A stretch of DNA of 64,000 nt from Streptacidiphilus sp. P02-A3a (GTDB lineage: Bacteria; Actinomycetota; Actinomycetes; Streptomycetales; Streptomycetaceae): assembly GCF_014084105.1 (NCBI RefSeq), contig NZ_CP048289.1, forward strand, positions 6,581,922 through 6,645,921, written 5' to 3'. This document shows positions 9,135-18,184 of the stretch, in pieces. Each line of letters opens with the position of its first letter. The stretch's first letter is position 1. A program made the translations under genes and the position numbers. A model generated the notes under the pieces. That model worked only from the letters and a program-made list of their open reading frames with translations, was not told where the DNA came from and did not search any database.

Positions 9135-10622
9135 TCAGTAGGCCCCCGTCCCGCGCATCACGGCCGGGGCGGTGCGCAGCAGGATCGCCAGGTCCAGGCC
9201 CAGCGACCAGTTGTCCACGTAGCCGAGGTCGAGCCGGACCGCCTCGTCCCAGGGCAGGTCGGAGCGGCCGCTGACCTGCCAGAGCCCGGTGAGCCCGGGT
9301 TTCACCAGCAGTCGGCGCTTGACCTCCTCGGTGTAGCCCTCGACCTCCTCCGGCAGCGAGGGGCGCGGGCCGACCAGCGACATGTGGCCGCTGACCACGT
9401 TGATCAGCTGCGGCAGCTCGTCCAGCGAGTAGTGCCGCAGCACCGAGCCCACGCGGGTGACCCGGGGATCCTCGCGGACCTTGAACAGCATGCCGTCGCT
9501 GTTCTGGTTGAGGTGTTCGATCTCCGCCCGGAGCACCTCGGCGTTCTTACGCATGGTGCGGAACTTGAGCATGGTGAAGTGCTCGCCGTGCTTGCCCACC
9601 CGCCGCTGCCGGAACAACGCGGGGCCCGTGCTGTCGAAGCGGATCACCAGGGCGATCGCCAGCAGCAGCGGCGACAGCACCAGCAGCAGGATCGAGGCGA
9701 GCACCCGGTCCACGAATTCCTTGGGCAGCCTCGGCATCCGGGACAGCACCGCCGGACTGATGTGGAGCATCGGCACCCCGTGGTGCGGGCGGTGGGCCAG
9801 CCGGGAGGAGGCCACGTCCGCGACCATCGGCACCACCAGGAAGTCCACGGCCTGGGCGGCGGCGATCCAGGAGAGCCGGCGCAGCACGTTGGCGTCGATC
9901 TCCGGGGCGGGCAGCACGACCACGGTGTTGCAGTGGCTGGAGCGGATGGCCGCGGAGACCTCGCCGAGGCCGCCGTTGACCGGCGTGCCGGTGCCTTCCA
10001 GCGCCGCGGCGTTGGCCGGGTCGGTGAGGCAGACCCCGAGCACGGCCAACTCCTGTACGCCGCCGCGTTCCAGGACCGCGGAGAGCTCGGCGACCGTGCG
10101 CGCGGGCCCGACCAGCAGCGCGGTGCGGCGGTCGTGGCCCTGCGCCCAGCGCCGGTGCATCCGGCGGCGCAGCAGGTACCTGCCGATCAGTCCGATCACG
10201 GCGGTCGGCGCCGCCGCGACCATCATGTCGTGCAACAGGTCGTGGTCGTGCGCGAACCACCAGCAGGCGCAGGCGGTGAGGGCGGGCAGGGCGACGGCGC
10301 CGCGCAGCACCCGGCGGAACTCCTCGGTTCCGAGGCCGAGGGCACGGCGGTCGTAGGCGCGGTAGACCCACATGGCGGTGATCCAGGCCGGTGGCAGGCC
10401 CAGGGCCACCGACCAGCGCCCGTAGGCCGCGTGGATCATCAGCGCCGACAGGACCGCGGCGAGGCCGTCCACGGCGAGCAGGACGAAGGTGTACTGCTGG
10501 TCGCGTCTCCTTCGCGGGGCCCGTAACCCCCGACGCTCCAGCGGTGGTATCTCGTGCGTGGGTAACTCGTGCTCGGGTAATGCGTGCTCGGGTAATGCGT
10601 GCGTGACCGGTTCTAAGGCCAT
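9135..10622 (-). CDS. Exopolysaccharide polyprenyl-phosphate glycosylphosphotransferase (WbaP/WcaJ type)
   Basis: 495 residues. The N-terminal half has several membrane helices and a Rossmann-like (CoA_binding_3) segment. The C-terminal half is the bacterial sugar transferase domain, with KFRTM, DELPQL and GLTGLWQVSGRSDL in order. It transfers a sugar-1-phosphate from an NDP-sugar to undecaprenyl phosphate at the membrane, the first committed step of repeat-unit assembly. It is the first gene of the minus operon. The N-terminal 20 residues contain a short repeated stretch (HALPEHALPEHELP) produced by a 15-bp DNA repeat. Confidence 0.93.
   Translation of the reverse strand: MALEPVTHALPEHALPEHELPTHEIPPLERRGLRAPRRRRDQQYTFVLLAVDGLAAVLSALMIHAAYGRWSVALGLPPAWITAMWVYRAYDRRALGLGTEEFRRVLRGAVALPALTACACWWFAHDHDLLHDMMVAAAPTAVIGLIGRYLLRRRMHRRWAQGHDRRTALLVGPARTVAELSAVLERGGVQELAVLGVCLTDPANAAALEGTGTPVNGGLGEVSAAIRSSHCNTVVVLPAPEIDANVLRRLSWIAAAQAVDFLVVPMVADVASSRLAHRPHHGVPMLHISPAVLSRMPRLPKEFVDRVLASILLLVLSPLLLAIALVIRFDSTGPALFRQRRVGKHGEHFTMLKFRTMRKNAEVLRAEIEHLNQNSDGMLFKVREDPRVTRVGSVLRHYSLDELPQLINVVSGHMSLVGPRPSLPEEVEGYTEEVKRRLLVKPGLTGLWQVSGRSDLPWDEAVRLDLGYVDNWSLGLDLAILLRTAPAVMRGTGAY
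10554..10604. repeat. 15-bp tandem repeat in the N-terminal codons of the glycosylphosphotransferase
   Basis: Units begin at 10554, 10569 and 10584. The last two are identical (gtgctcgggtaatgc) and the first differs at a few bases; a partial copy follows. They encode the repeated A/E-L-P-E/T-H residues just after the start codon, so unit-number changes would stay in frame. Confidence 0.8.
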
Positions 10623-11141
10623 GCGGAGACCCCCACAACGGTGCTCAGCTCACCGCGACGGACGCACCGGTGCCCCAGCCGTGGTTCCCGCCGACCCCGA
10701 GCAGCGGCGGGGTCCACGGGTAGCGGGACAACGGGCGTTCCTGGTGAGTGCTCGGCTCTGACACTGATCGACCGTGCGGATCCCCGGTTGCAATGGACAC
10801 CCCCGCAACCGGAACCCGCTGTGCTCGGCCGTGACGTACGCGCGTGTGCTGGGCGGGTTCGGGCGACCCTCCGAACCCGGTGGAGCCTTCGTTGGAACTG
10901 ATCCCGGACCAATATCTCCGGATCTTCAGGCACCTATCAACGCCGCGCCGGTGCTGACCCGATGAATGGTCGGAACGTCGGTGTGAACGCTGGGACTACC
11001 GTGCCGGAACCGGTCCTTCCGGGGATGGCTTCCCCGCCCAAACCGGCTTTCCGTCGCCCAATCTAGACCACTCGGGCGCACACGGGGAGCACTTGACTAA
11101 AACATGATTATCGTTGGTTCATTCCGCGTCATACTGCCCAG
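10623..11141. other. Divergent intergenic region (519 bp), no gene supported
   Basis: It lies between two divergent genes and should carry both promoters. An 8-bp inverted repeat, ccggttgc at 10784-10791 and gcaaccgg at 10805-10812 with a 13-base spacer, is a possible operator or hairpin. TTGACT at 11093-11098 sits in an A/T-richer stretch just before the plus-strand gene, but no convincing -10 follows at standard spacing. Short reading frames here look like chance. Confidence 0.5.
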
Positions 11142-12038
11142 GTGACGAGCATCGTGATCCCGGCCCACAACGAGGCACAGGTCATCGGACGGTTACTGGA
11201 CTCGCTCCTGTCCCCGCCCCCGACCAGCGGGGACGCCGCGGACGACCTCGACATCGTGGTGGTCTGCAACGGCTGTACCGACGCGACGGCGCGGGTCGCC
11301 GCGGAGCGCGGGCCGGGCGTCCGGGTGGTGGAGATCCCGGTGCCGTCGAAGCACACCGCCCTGCGGGTCGGCGACGAGCACGCCCGCGGCTTCCCCCGGC
11401 TCTACGTGGACGCCGACGTGGTGATCAGCGGCGCCGACGCCCGCGCGGTGGCCCGGACCCTGGGCGGTCGCGACGGTCGCGACGGCTCCCCGGAACTCCT
11501 CGCCGCCGCCCCGGAGCGGGAGCTTCCGCTGACCGGCTGCGCGTGGGCCGTCCGCGCCTACTACCGGGTGTGGCAGCGGCTGCCCGCCGTCCGCGAGGGC
11601 CTGTTCGGCCGGGGGGTGATCGCGGTCACCGAGGCCGGACACGCCCGGCTCACCGCGCTGCCGCCGCTGATGGCGGACGACCTCGCCGCCTCGCTCGCCT
11701 TCGCACCCGAGGAACGGACCGTGGTCGGTGGGGCCAGAGTTGTCATCCAACCACCGCGTACTTGGCGCGATCTGATTCATCGTCGGATCCGTGCGGCCAC
11801 CTCCACCGCGCAACTGGAGCAGTCCGAGGGCCCGTTGGTGGGCGAATCGGCGGTCGCCCCGTCCGCCCGGACCAGCCGGGCCGACCTGCGGGACCTGCTG
11901 CGCGCCGAACCGGCGCTGCTCCCGGCGCTGGTGGTCTTCCTCGCCGCCGCCGTCGTCGCCAGGCGCGGATCCAGGCGGGCCATCGGCAACGGTGACTTCC
12001 ACACCTGGCTGCGCGACGAGAGCAGCCGCCGGTCCTGA
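11142..12038 (+). CDS. Family 2 glycosyltransferase with C-terminal hydrophobic helix
   Basis: 298 residues from the GTG at 11142. SIVIPAHNEAQVIGRLL opens a GT-A fold, CNGCTDATA is the usual nucleotide region, and YVDADVVIS is the DxD-type motif. A hydrophobic stretch near residues 255-270 (LLPALVVFLAAAVVA) suggests membrane association. Codon 18 is TTA (11193-11195), the rare leucine codon read by bldA tRNA in streptomycetes, so translation may be tied to development. The start lies close to an A/T-rich promoter-like stretch and lacks a clear Shine-Dalgarno, which fits a leaderless or weakly led message. Sugar and acceptor are unknown. Confidence 0.82.
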   Translation: MTSIVIPAHNEAQVIGRLLDSLLSPPPTSGDAADDLDIVVVCNGCTDATARVAAERGPGVRVVEIPVPSKHTALRVGDEHARGFPRLYVDADVVISGADARAVARTLGGRDGRDGSPELLAAAPERELPLTGCAWAVRAYYRVWQRLPAVREGLFGRGVIAVTEAGHARLTALPPLMADDLAASLAFAPEERTVVGGARVVIQPPRTWRDLIHRRIRAATSTAQLEQSEGPLVGESAVAPSARTSRADLRDLLRAEPALLPALVVFLAAAVVARRGSRRAIGNGDFHTWLRDESSRRS

Positions 12039-12091
12039 CCCCAGCAGACCTGAACATCTGTCATCTTCCCTGCAAACAGGAGTTTCTGACG

Positions 12092-13384
12092 ATGTATCTG
12101 GCAGGTCGCGCGACCCCGGCCGCGGGCGCCGGTGTGCGGACGGCGGTCCGGATGGTCTCCGGCACCGTGCTCGCCCTGGGTGCGGTCAGCCTGATCACCG
12201 ACATCTCCTCGGAGATGATCACCGCCGTGCTGCCGCTCTACCTCGTCGTCGGCCTCGGGCTCAGCCCGTTGAGCTTCGGGGTGCTCGACGGCCTCTACAA
12301 CGGCGTCGCCGGGCTGGTGCAACTGCTCGGCGGCCACCTGGCCGACCGGGGACGGCGGCACAAACTGGTCGCCGGGCTCGGCTACGGCCTGTCCGCGCTG
12401 TGCCGACCACTGCTGCTGATCGCCCACACGCTCACCCCGCTGGGCGCGATCCTCGCCCTGGACCGCACCGGAAAGGGCCTGCGGACCTCCCCCCGGGACG
12501 CGCTGATCTCGCTGTCCTCCGAACCCGAGCACCGGGGACGGGCGTTCGGGGTGCACCGGGCGATGGACACCGCGGGCGCCGCGCTCGGGCCGATCACCGC
12601 GTTCCTGATCCTGCGCCAGGCGGCCAACGGCTACGACGCGGTCTTCGGCGTCAGTGGCTGCGTGGCCGCCCTCGGCGTGCTGGTCCTGCTGCTCTTCGTC
12701 CCCGGCCGACCGCCCCGGCCACGGCCCGCCGCGAAGGCGGAGGCCGAGGCCGGGGCGGAGGCCGGGGCGCAGCCCCAGCCCTCGGTGAGTCTGCGGGAGG
12801 CGGTGAACCTGCTCCGGCTGCCGCGGCTGCGCGCGCTCACCGGCTGCGCCATGCTCCTCGGGCTGACCACCATCAGCGACGCCTTCGTCTACCTGCTGCT
12901 CCAGCACCGGGTCGGGATCGCCGACCAGTGGTTCCCGCTGCTGCCGCTCGGCACCGCGTCGGTGTTCCTGCTGCTGGCGGTCCCGGTCGGCGCGCTCGCC
13001 GACCGGGTCGGCCGCCGCGGCGTGTTCCTGGCCGGGCACGGCGCCCTGCTGCTCGGCTACGCCCTGCTGCTGTGGGCACCGGCCGGTACCGCCCTGCCGT
13101 TCGTGGTGCTCGCCCTGCACGGCACCTTCTACGCGGCCACCGACGGCGTGCTCCCGGCCGCGGTCGCCGACGTCGTCCCCGAGGCGCTGCGCGGGACCGG
13201 CCTGGCGCTGGTCGGCACCGGCCAGGCGCTCGCCCGGTTCCTCTGCTCGCTCGCCTTCGGCGCGGCCTGGACCGCCTGGGGCGACGGCCCGGCCCTGGCC
13301 GGCTCCGCGGTGGGACTGCTCTGCTGCGCCGTCACCGCCGGTGTGGTGCTGCGGCCGAGGCCGTCGCCGACCACCGACCACTGA
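12092..13384 (+). CDS. MFS transporter
   Basis: 430 residues with about 11-12 hydrophobic helices. The signature loop GGHLADRGRRHKLVAGL follows helix 2, and DRTGKGLRTSPRDALIS and the second-half loop GALADRVGRRGVF are typical of the major facilitator superfamily. An Ala/Glu-rich cytoplasmic linker (about residues 205-230) separates the halves. AGGAG lies about eight bases before the ATG. The substrate is unknown; the adjacent glycosyltransferase and propeller-like genes suggest an envelope-related export role, but this is inference only. Confidence 0.88.
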   Translation: MYLAGRATPAAGAGVRTAVRMVSGTVLALGAVSLITDISSEMITAVLPLYLVVGLGLSPLSFGVLDGLYNGVAGLVQLLGGHLADRGRRHKLVAGLGYGLSALCRPLLLIAHTLTPLGAILALDRTGKGLRTSPRDALISLSSEPEHRGRAFGVHRAMDTAGAALGPITAFLILRQAANGYDAVFGVSGCVAALGVLVLLLFVPGRPPRPRPAAKAEAEAGAEAGAQPQPSVSLREAVNLLRLPRLRALTGCAMLLGLTTISDAFVYLLLQHRVGIADQWFPLLPLGTASVFLLLAVPVGALADRVGRRGVFLAGHGALLLGYALLLWAPAGTALPFVVLALHGTFYAATDGVLPAAVADVVPEALRGTGLALVGTGQALARFLCSLAFGAAWTAWGDGPALAGSAVGLLCCAVTAGVVLRPRPSPTTDH

Positions 13385-13424
13385 TCCCGGACCCCAGCCG
13401 CCCCTCACCACCCCAAGGACGTCC

Positions 13425-14444
13425 ATGTCCCCCCGGCTCCGCCTGCTCATCCTCGCCGTGTCCGTCGTCCTGCTCGCGGCCATCGGCACCGGCTTCGTGC
13501 TGCACGACGCCGACCGCGCCAACCGCCGCACCCGGGCCCGGGCAGGCGGCCCGACCGTCACCGCGGGGACGGTGTCCCTGACCCAGCCGGACCGCCTGTT
13601 CTTCGTCGACATGGCCAGCGGACCCTACGTCAACCACGTCGTCTCCGTCCCGGCCGACGACCCCGGCGGCACCCGGACCGCGTCCGGGCTCAGCTGCGAG
13701 CGCTTCTACGCCGGGGCCGGAACCGGCGTCTGCCTGCAGTCCGTCCAGGGCGCGCTGACCACCGGCAACCGCGCCCTGGTCCTGGACGCCGACCTGCGGA
13801 CCCGGCGCAGCTACGCCCTCGCCGGGATCCCCAGCCGGGCCCGGGTCTCCGCCGACGGCCGCTTCGTCTCCTGGACGGTCTTCGTCGGCGGCGAGTCCTA
13901 CGGCGCGGCGTTCTTCTCCACCCGCACCTCGATCCTGGACACCCGCACCTGGACGCTGATCCCCAACCTGGAGACCTTCTCGATCACCCTCAACGGCAGG
14001 AGGTACCACGCCGCGGACGACAACTTCTGGGGCGTCACCTTCGCCGGGGACGACGACACCTTCTACGCCACCCTGGGTACCGCCGGGCACACCTACCTGG
14101 TCCGCGGCTCGATCTCGCGGCGCAGCGTCACCAGTCTGGTCGAGAACGTGGAGTGCCCCTCGCTCTCCCCCGACGGCACCCGCATCGCCTTCAAGCGGCG
14201 GGTCCTGCCCGGCTCCTCGCTGTGGCGGCTGACCGTGCTCGACCTGCGCACGCTCCGGGAGACCCCGTTGGCCGAGCAGCACAGCGTGGACGACCAGGCC
14301 GAGTGGCTCAACAACAGCACCGTCGCCTACGCCCTGCCCACCAGCGGCGACGTCGGCAGCTACGACCTGTGGAGTGTCCCCGCCAACGGCACCGGCACCC
14401 CCCGGATGCTGCTCCCCGGCGCCTTCTCCCCCGCCATGGGGTGA
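13425..14444 (+). CDS. Secreted/membrane-anchored TolB/WD40-like beta-propeller protein
   Basis: 339 residues from the ATG at 13425, preceded by CCAAGGA. A single N-terminal hydrophobic helix (residues 6-25) acts as signal or anchor. The remainder has repeated beta-strand units with SADGRFVSW, SPDGTRIAF and YDLWSVP, the SPDG-type blades of TolB/PD40 propellers. It should sit outside the membrane and may be a binding or scaffold protein. It starts 40 bp after the MFS gene in the same direction. No enzymatic residues were recognised. Confidence 0.75.
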   Translation: MSPRLRLLILAVSVVLLAAIGTGFVLHDADRANRRTRARAGGPTVTAGTVSLTQPDRLFFVDMASGPYVNHVVSVPADDPGGTRTASGLSCERFYAGAGTGVCLQSVQGALTTGNRALVLDADLRTRRSYALAGIPSRARVSADGRFVSWTVFVGGESYGAAFFSTRTSILDTRTWTLIPNLETFSITLNGRRYHAADDNFWGVTFAGDDDTFYATLGTAGHTYLVRGSISRRSVTSLVENVECPSLSPDGTRIAFKRRVLPGSSLWRLTVLDLRTLRETPLAEQHSVDDQAEWLNNSTVAYALPTSGDVGSYDLWSVPANGTGTPRMLLPGAFSPAMG

Positions 14445-14564
14445 GGTCCGCCGCCGCGCCGTCATCGGTTTCCGATGCCCGGTCGGCCACTCCTCGTTAG
14501 ACTGTTCGAGAATCGGAAGCGTCGTGCGCGACCGGCGGCGCCGGATCGAGGACGGGAAACGGCG

Positions 14565-15320
14565 TTGAGTTTCTTCACTCTTGGCCATCGCGGCGTCATG
14601 GGCGTCGAGCCGGAGAACACGGTACGTTCCTTCGTCCGGGCCGAGCGGGAGGGCCTCGACGGCATCGAACTCGACCTGCACCTCAGCAAGGACGGCGCGC
14701 TGGTGGTGATGCACGACGCCACCGTGGACCGGACCACCGACGGTACCGGCGCCATCGGCGACCTCACCCTGGACGAGTTGCGCACGCTCGACGCCGGGCG
14801 CGGTGAGCGGGTGCCGGTGTTCGAGGAGGTACTCGCGGCGGTCTCCGACCAGCTGCCCGTCCAGGCCGAGATCAAGGACGTCAGGGCGGCCCGGGTACTG
14901 GCCGGGGTGCTGCGCGAACGGCGGCTGCTGGGCCGGGTGTCGGTGCTGTCCTTCCACGACGACGCGCTGCGCGAGATCCACGCGCTGCTGCCCGAGGCCC
15001 GGACCGTCCTGGTGGCCGGTCGGACCGGCGGGGACCTGGTGGAGCGGGCCCGGGCGGTGGGTTCCCGGCTGGTCAGCCTGGAACTGGGCAAGCTGTGCCT
15101 GGACACGGTCGAGGAGTGCCGCGCGGCGGGCATCGAGGTGATGGCGTGGACGGTCAACACGCCGCGCGAGCTCGCCCTCGCCCGCGCCCTCGGCCTGGTC
15201 GGCGCGGTCACCGACCTCCCCGGGACCAAGCGGATGGTACGGGCCGCGACCGGCGCGAACCCGGGCGACGGCGGCCCCGGCCGGGGGGTCGCGACCGCGC
15301 CCCGCCACCGGAACTGGTAG
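14565..15320 (+). CDS. Glycerophosphodiester phosphodiesterase (GDPD family)
   Basis: 251 residues from the TTG at 14565; an in-frame ATG at 14475 would give 281. TTG is preferred because the family fold begins at FTLGHRGVMG and a purine-rich sequence lies just upstream, whereas the ATG has no visible ribosome site. The motifs HRG, EPENT, GIELDLHLSKDG and VMHDATVDRTT hold the catalytic histidines and metal-binding Glu/Asp. It hydrolyses glycerophosphodiesters to glycerol-3-phosphate plus alcohol. No signal peptide is seen, so it is cytoplasmic. Confidence 0.88.
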   Translation: MSFFTLGHRGVMGVEPENTVRSFVRAEREGLDGIELDLHLSKDGALVVMHDATVDRTTDGTGAIGDLTLDELRTLDAGRGERVPVFEEVLAAVSDQLPVQAEIKDVRAARVLAGVLRERRLLGRVSVLSFHDDALREIHALLPEARTVLVAGRTGGDLVERARAVGSRLVSLELGKLCLDTVEECRAAGIEVMAWTVNTPRELALARALGLVGAVTDLPGTKRMVRAATGANPGDGGPGRGVATAPRHRNW

Positions 15321-15418
15321 CGGCCATCCATAAATCAGATCACCTACAACAAAAACAACTATTGGACAGAATTTAGGGCGCGACCGAGGATTTCACCATT
15401 GCCTTTGTGGAGGGTGAA
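15321..15418 (+). promoter_or_regulatory. A/T-rich leader upstream of the FAD monooxygenase
   Basis: This 98-base gap is markedly richer in A and T than its surroundings (for example around 15328-15375). It very likely carries the promoter of the gene starting at 15419, but no -35/-10 pair with standard spacing could be assigned. GGAGGG at 15409-15414 is the ribosome site for the ATG at 15419. Confidence 0.4.
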
Positions 15419-16681
15419 ATGCCAAGTCAAGAGACTGAAGTCGTCGTCGTCGGGGCAGGTCAGGCCGGTGTGGCGATCAGCGAGCACCTGGGCGCCCGCG
15501 GCATCCCGCACGTCGTCCTGGAGCGGCACCGGATCGCCGAGCGGTGGCGCTCGGAACGCTGGGACTCCCTGGTCGCGAACGGGCCCGCCTGGCACGACCG
15601 CTTCCCGGGGCTGGAGTTCACCGACCTCGACCGCGACGCCTTCGCCTCGAAGGAGCTGGTCGCCGACTACTTCGTCGCGTACGCCGAGAAGATCGGGGCG
15701 CCGATCCGCTGCGGTGTCGAGGTGACCTCGGTGCGCAGGCACACCGGTCGGCCCGGCTTCCGGGTGGAGACCTCGCGGGGCGCCGTCGACGCGCGCTTCG
15801 TCGTGGTCGCGACCGGGCCGTTCCAGCGGCCGCTGATCCCGCCCGTGGTCCCGGACGGCGCGGTCCCCGCGCAGATCCACTCCAGCGGCTACCGCAACCC
15901 GGGACAGCTGCCCGAGGGCGCGGTGCTCGTGGTCGGGGCCGGGTCCTCGGGCGTCCAGATCGCCGACGAACTGCGCCGCTCCGGCCGCCGGGTGCTGCTC
16001 TCGGTGGGCCCGCACGACCGTCCGCCGCGCGAGTACCGCGGCCGGGACTTCTGCTGGTGGCTGGGTGTGCTCGGGCTCTGGGACGCGGAGACGCCGCCGC
16101 AGGGCGCCGAACACGTCACCATCGCGGTCAGCGGCGCGCGCGGCGGCCACACCGTGGACTTCCGCGCGCTGGCCGCCGACGGCATCGAACTGGTCGGCCT
16201 GACCACGTCCTACGCCGACGGCGTGCTGCGCTTCGCGCCGGATCTCGCCGCGAACATCGCGGGCGGCGACACGACGTACCTGGCGCTGCTGCGGGCGGCC
16301 GACGCGTACGTCGAACGCAACGGGCTGGACCTCCCCGAGGAACCCGGGGCGCACCTCCTCGGGCCGGATCCGGACTGCGTGACCAACCCCCGCCTGGAGC
16401 TGGACCTGGCGCGGGCGGGGGTCACCTCGATCGTCTGGGCGACCGGCTTCGCCACCGACTACGGCTGGCTCAAGGTCGACGCGTTCGACCGCGACGGCCG
16501 CCCGGACCAGCGCCGGGGCGTGTCCACCGAGCCCGGCGTCTACTTCCTGGGCCTGCCCTGGCTCTCCCGCCGGGGATCGAGTTTCATCTGGGGCGTCTGG
16601 CACGACGCCAGGTACATCGCCGACCACATCACCACCCAGCGCGGCTACCTGCACTACGACTCCGCCGACCGGATCGGCTGA
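15419..16681 (+). CDS. Flavin-containing monooxygenase (CzcO/BVMO-like, two-dinucleotide-fold)
   Basis: 420 residues. The first FAD loop is VVVVGAGQAGVAISEHL, and the second, NADPH-binding loop is VLVVGAGSSGVQIADEL near residue 178. SIVWATGFATDYGW is the conserved ATG motif of FMO-type flavoproteins. It should hydroxylate or insert oxygen into a small molecule using NADPH and O2. The ATG at 15419 is chosen over the GTG at 15407 because GGAGGG lies five bases before it. The gene stands alone, bounded downstream by a strong terminator, so its substrate is not indicated. Confidence 0.9.
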   Translation: MPSQETEVVVVGAGQAGVAISEHLGARGIPHVVLERHRIAERWRSERWDSLVANGPAWHDRFPGLEFTDLDRDAFASKELVADYFVAYAEKIGAPIRCGVEVTSVRRHTGRPGFRVETSRGAVDARFVVVATGPFQRPLIPPVVPDGAVPAQIHSSGYRNPGQLPEGAVLVVGAGSSGVQIADELRRSGRRVLLSVGPHDRPPREYRGRDFCWWLGVLGLWDAETPPQGAEHVTIAVSGARGGHTVDFRALAADGIELVGLTTSYADGVLRFAPDLAANIAGGDTTYLALLRAADAYVERNGLDLPEEPGAHLLGPDPDCVTNPRLELDLARAGVTSIVWATGFATDYGWLKVDAFDRDGRPDQRRGVSTEPGVYFLGLPWLSRRGSSFIWGVWHDARYIADHITTQRGYLHYDSADRIG

Positions 16682-16694
16682 ACCGAGCGCGACA

Positions 16695-16734
16695 GGCCGG
16701 TGGGGCAAGGGCGTTGGCCCTTGCCCCACCGGCC
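16695..16734. terminator. Perfect 18-bp hairpin between convergent genes
   Basis: Arms 16695-16712 and 16717-16734 are exact reverse complements around the loop GTTG. It sits 13 bp after the monooxygenase stop and 17 bp from the stop of the converging aminotransferase gene, so it can serve both strands as a bidirectional terminator. Confidence 0.9.
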
Positions 16735-16751
16735 TTGCGGTTGCTGCCGGG

Positions 16752-18122
16752 TCAGTCGCGCAGTACCCCGGCGGGGGTGACCCGCTCCAGCACCTGGCGC
16801 ATCGCGCCGACGGCCTCCTCGGCCTCGGCCTCGGTCATGACCAGTGCGGGCGAGAGCACCAGCGAGTGGGCGCAGTCGCGGACGATGACGCCGGTCTCGC
16901 GGCGGATCACGTCCGGCAGCAGCGGCTGCGGCATCGGCAGCGGCTCCCGGGTGGCCCGGTCGGCGACCAGTTCCACGGCGAGCATCATCCCGACCGAGCG
17001 GATCTCGCCCACCACCGGCAGGTCGCCCAGCCGCGCCTCCAGTTCGCGGTGCAGCAGGCCGCCGATCTCGGTGGCGCGGGCGAGCAGGCCCTCGCGCTCG
17101 ATGATGTCCAGGTTCGCCAGCGCGACGGCCGCGGCCACCGGGTGGCCGTTGTAGGTGTAGCCCATGGGGAAGCCCTGGTCGGCCAGCAGTTGCTCGGCGA
17201 CGTGGTCGCCGACGAGCAGCGCCCCGAGCGGGATGTAGCCGGAGGTGATGCCCTTGGCGGTGACGATGATGTCCGGGGTGACGCCGAAGTGCTGGGCGGC
17301 GAACCAGGTGCCGACCCGGCCGTAGGCGGTGACCACCTCGTCCAGGATCAGCAGGATCCCGTGCCGGTCCAGTACCTCGCGCACCCGCGGCCAGTAGTCG
17401 TCCGGCGGGACGAGCATGCCGCCGACGCCCATGATCGGCTCGCCGATCATGGCGGCGATGTTGCCGGGCCCGATCTCGGCGATCCGCTGCTCCAGCTCGG
17501 CGACGAGGAAGTCGGTGACGGCTCCGGGGGTGTCGGCCGCCCCGGGGTAGAGCTCGGTGCGGTACGGCCACGGCGGGGTCAGGTGGGAGACGTGCGGCAT
17601 CATCGGGGCGAAGCCCTCGTGGTAGACCGGGAATCCGGTCGCCGAACCGCCGCCGTAGCCGATGCCGTGGTAGGCCTTGTGCCGGGCCAGGATCCAGGTC
17701 CGGTTCGAGTCGCCGCGCCGGTGGTGGTAGTAGCGGGCCATCTTGATCGCGGCCTCGTTGCCCTCCGAGCCGCCGGAGGTGAAGTAGACGTGGCCGAGAC
17801 CCTCCGGCGCCATCGCGGTGAGCCTGGTGGCGAGTTCGATCGCGCGGTCGTTGGAGAACTCCCAGAAGCTGGTGAAGTACTCCAGCCTGGCCATCTGCTC
17901 GTAGGCGGCCCGGGCCACCTCCTCCCGGCCGTGGCCGATCTGCGCGAGCCACAGGCCGCCGGTGGCGTCGAGGTACGAGCGGCCGTCCACGTCGGTGAGC
18001 CGACAGCCGGAGCCGCCGGTCATCACGACGCGCTCGGTGACCGAGCCGGGCAGGTAGGGGTGGATGATCCGGGCCCGGTCCGCTTCGCGCAACTGCTCGG
18101 GGGTGAGCGGGGTACGGCTCAT
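16752..18122 (-). CDS. Class III (omega) aminotransferase
   Basis: 456 residues from the ATG at 18122. [17 protein letters not shown] is the cofactor region, [13 protein letters not shown] holds the PLP-N1 aspartate, and [14 protein letters not shown] holds the aldimine lysine. These fit omega-amino acid:pyruvate or putrescine/GABA-type transaminases. With the aldehyde dehydrogenase 62 bp upstream and the divergent TetR gene, it should turn a primary amine or omega-amino acid into an aldehyde that is then oxidised. The exact amine is not evident. Confidence 0.92.
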   Translation of the reverse strand: MSRTPLTPEQLREADRARIIHPYLPGSVTERVVMTGGSGCRLTDVDGRSYLDATGGLWLAQIGHGREEVARAAYEQMARLEYFTSFWEFSNDRAIELATRLTAMAPEGLGHVYFTSGGSEGNEAAIKMARYYHHRRGDSNRTWILARHKAYHGIGYGGGSATGFPVYHEGFAPMMPHVSHLTPPWPYRTELYPGAADTPGAVTDFLVAELEQRIAEIGPGNIAAMIGEPIMGVGGMLVPPDDYWPRVREVLDRHGILLILDEVVTAYGRVGTWFAAQHFGVTPDIIVTAKGITSGYIPLGALLVGDHVAEQLLADQGFPMGYTYNGHPVAAAVALANLDIIEREGLLARATEIGGLLHRELEARLGDLPVVGEIRSVGMMLAVELVADRATREPLPMPQPLLPDVIRRETGVIVRDCAHSLVLSPALVMTEAEAEEAVGAMRQVLERVTPAGVLRD

Positions 18123-18184
18123 GGCGGTGCCGCCTTTCGTGTCGGGGACGAGGTGGGGGAAGGGGTGGTGCTCCTGGGCGGTAC

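Noticed and set aside
11142..16681. A single operon from the glycosyltransferase to the FAD monooxygenase
   Set aside because: Gaps before the phosphodiesterase and monooxygenase and the A/T-rich leader at 15321-15418 suggest separate promoters.
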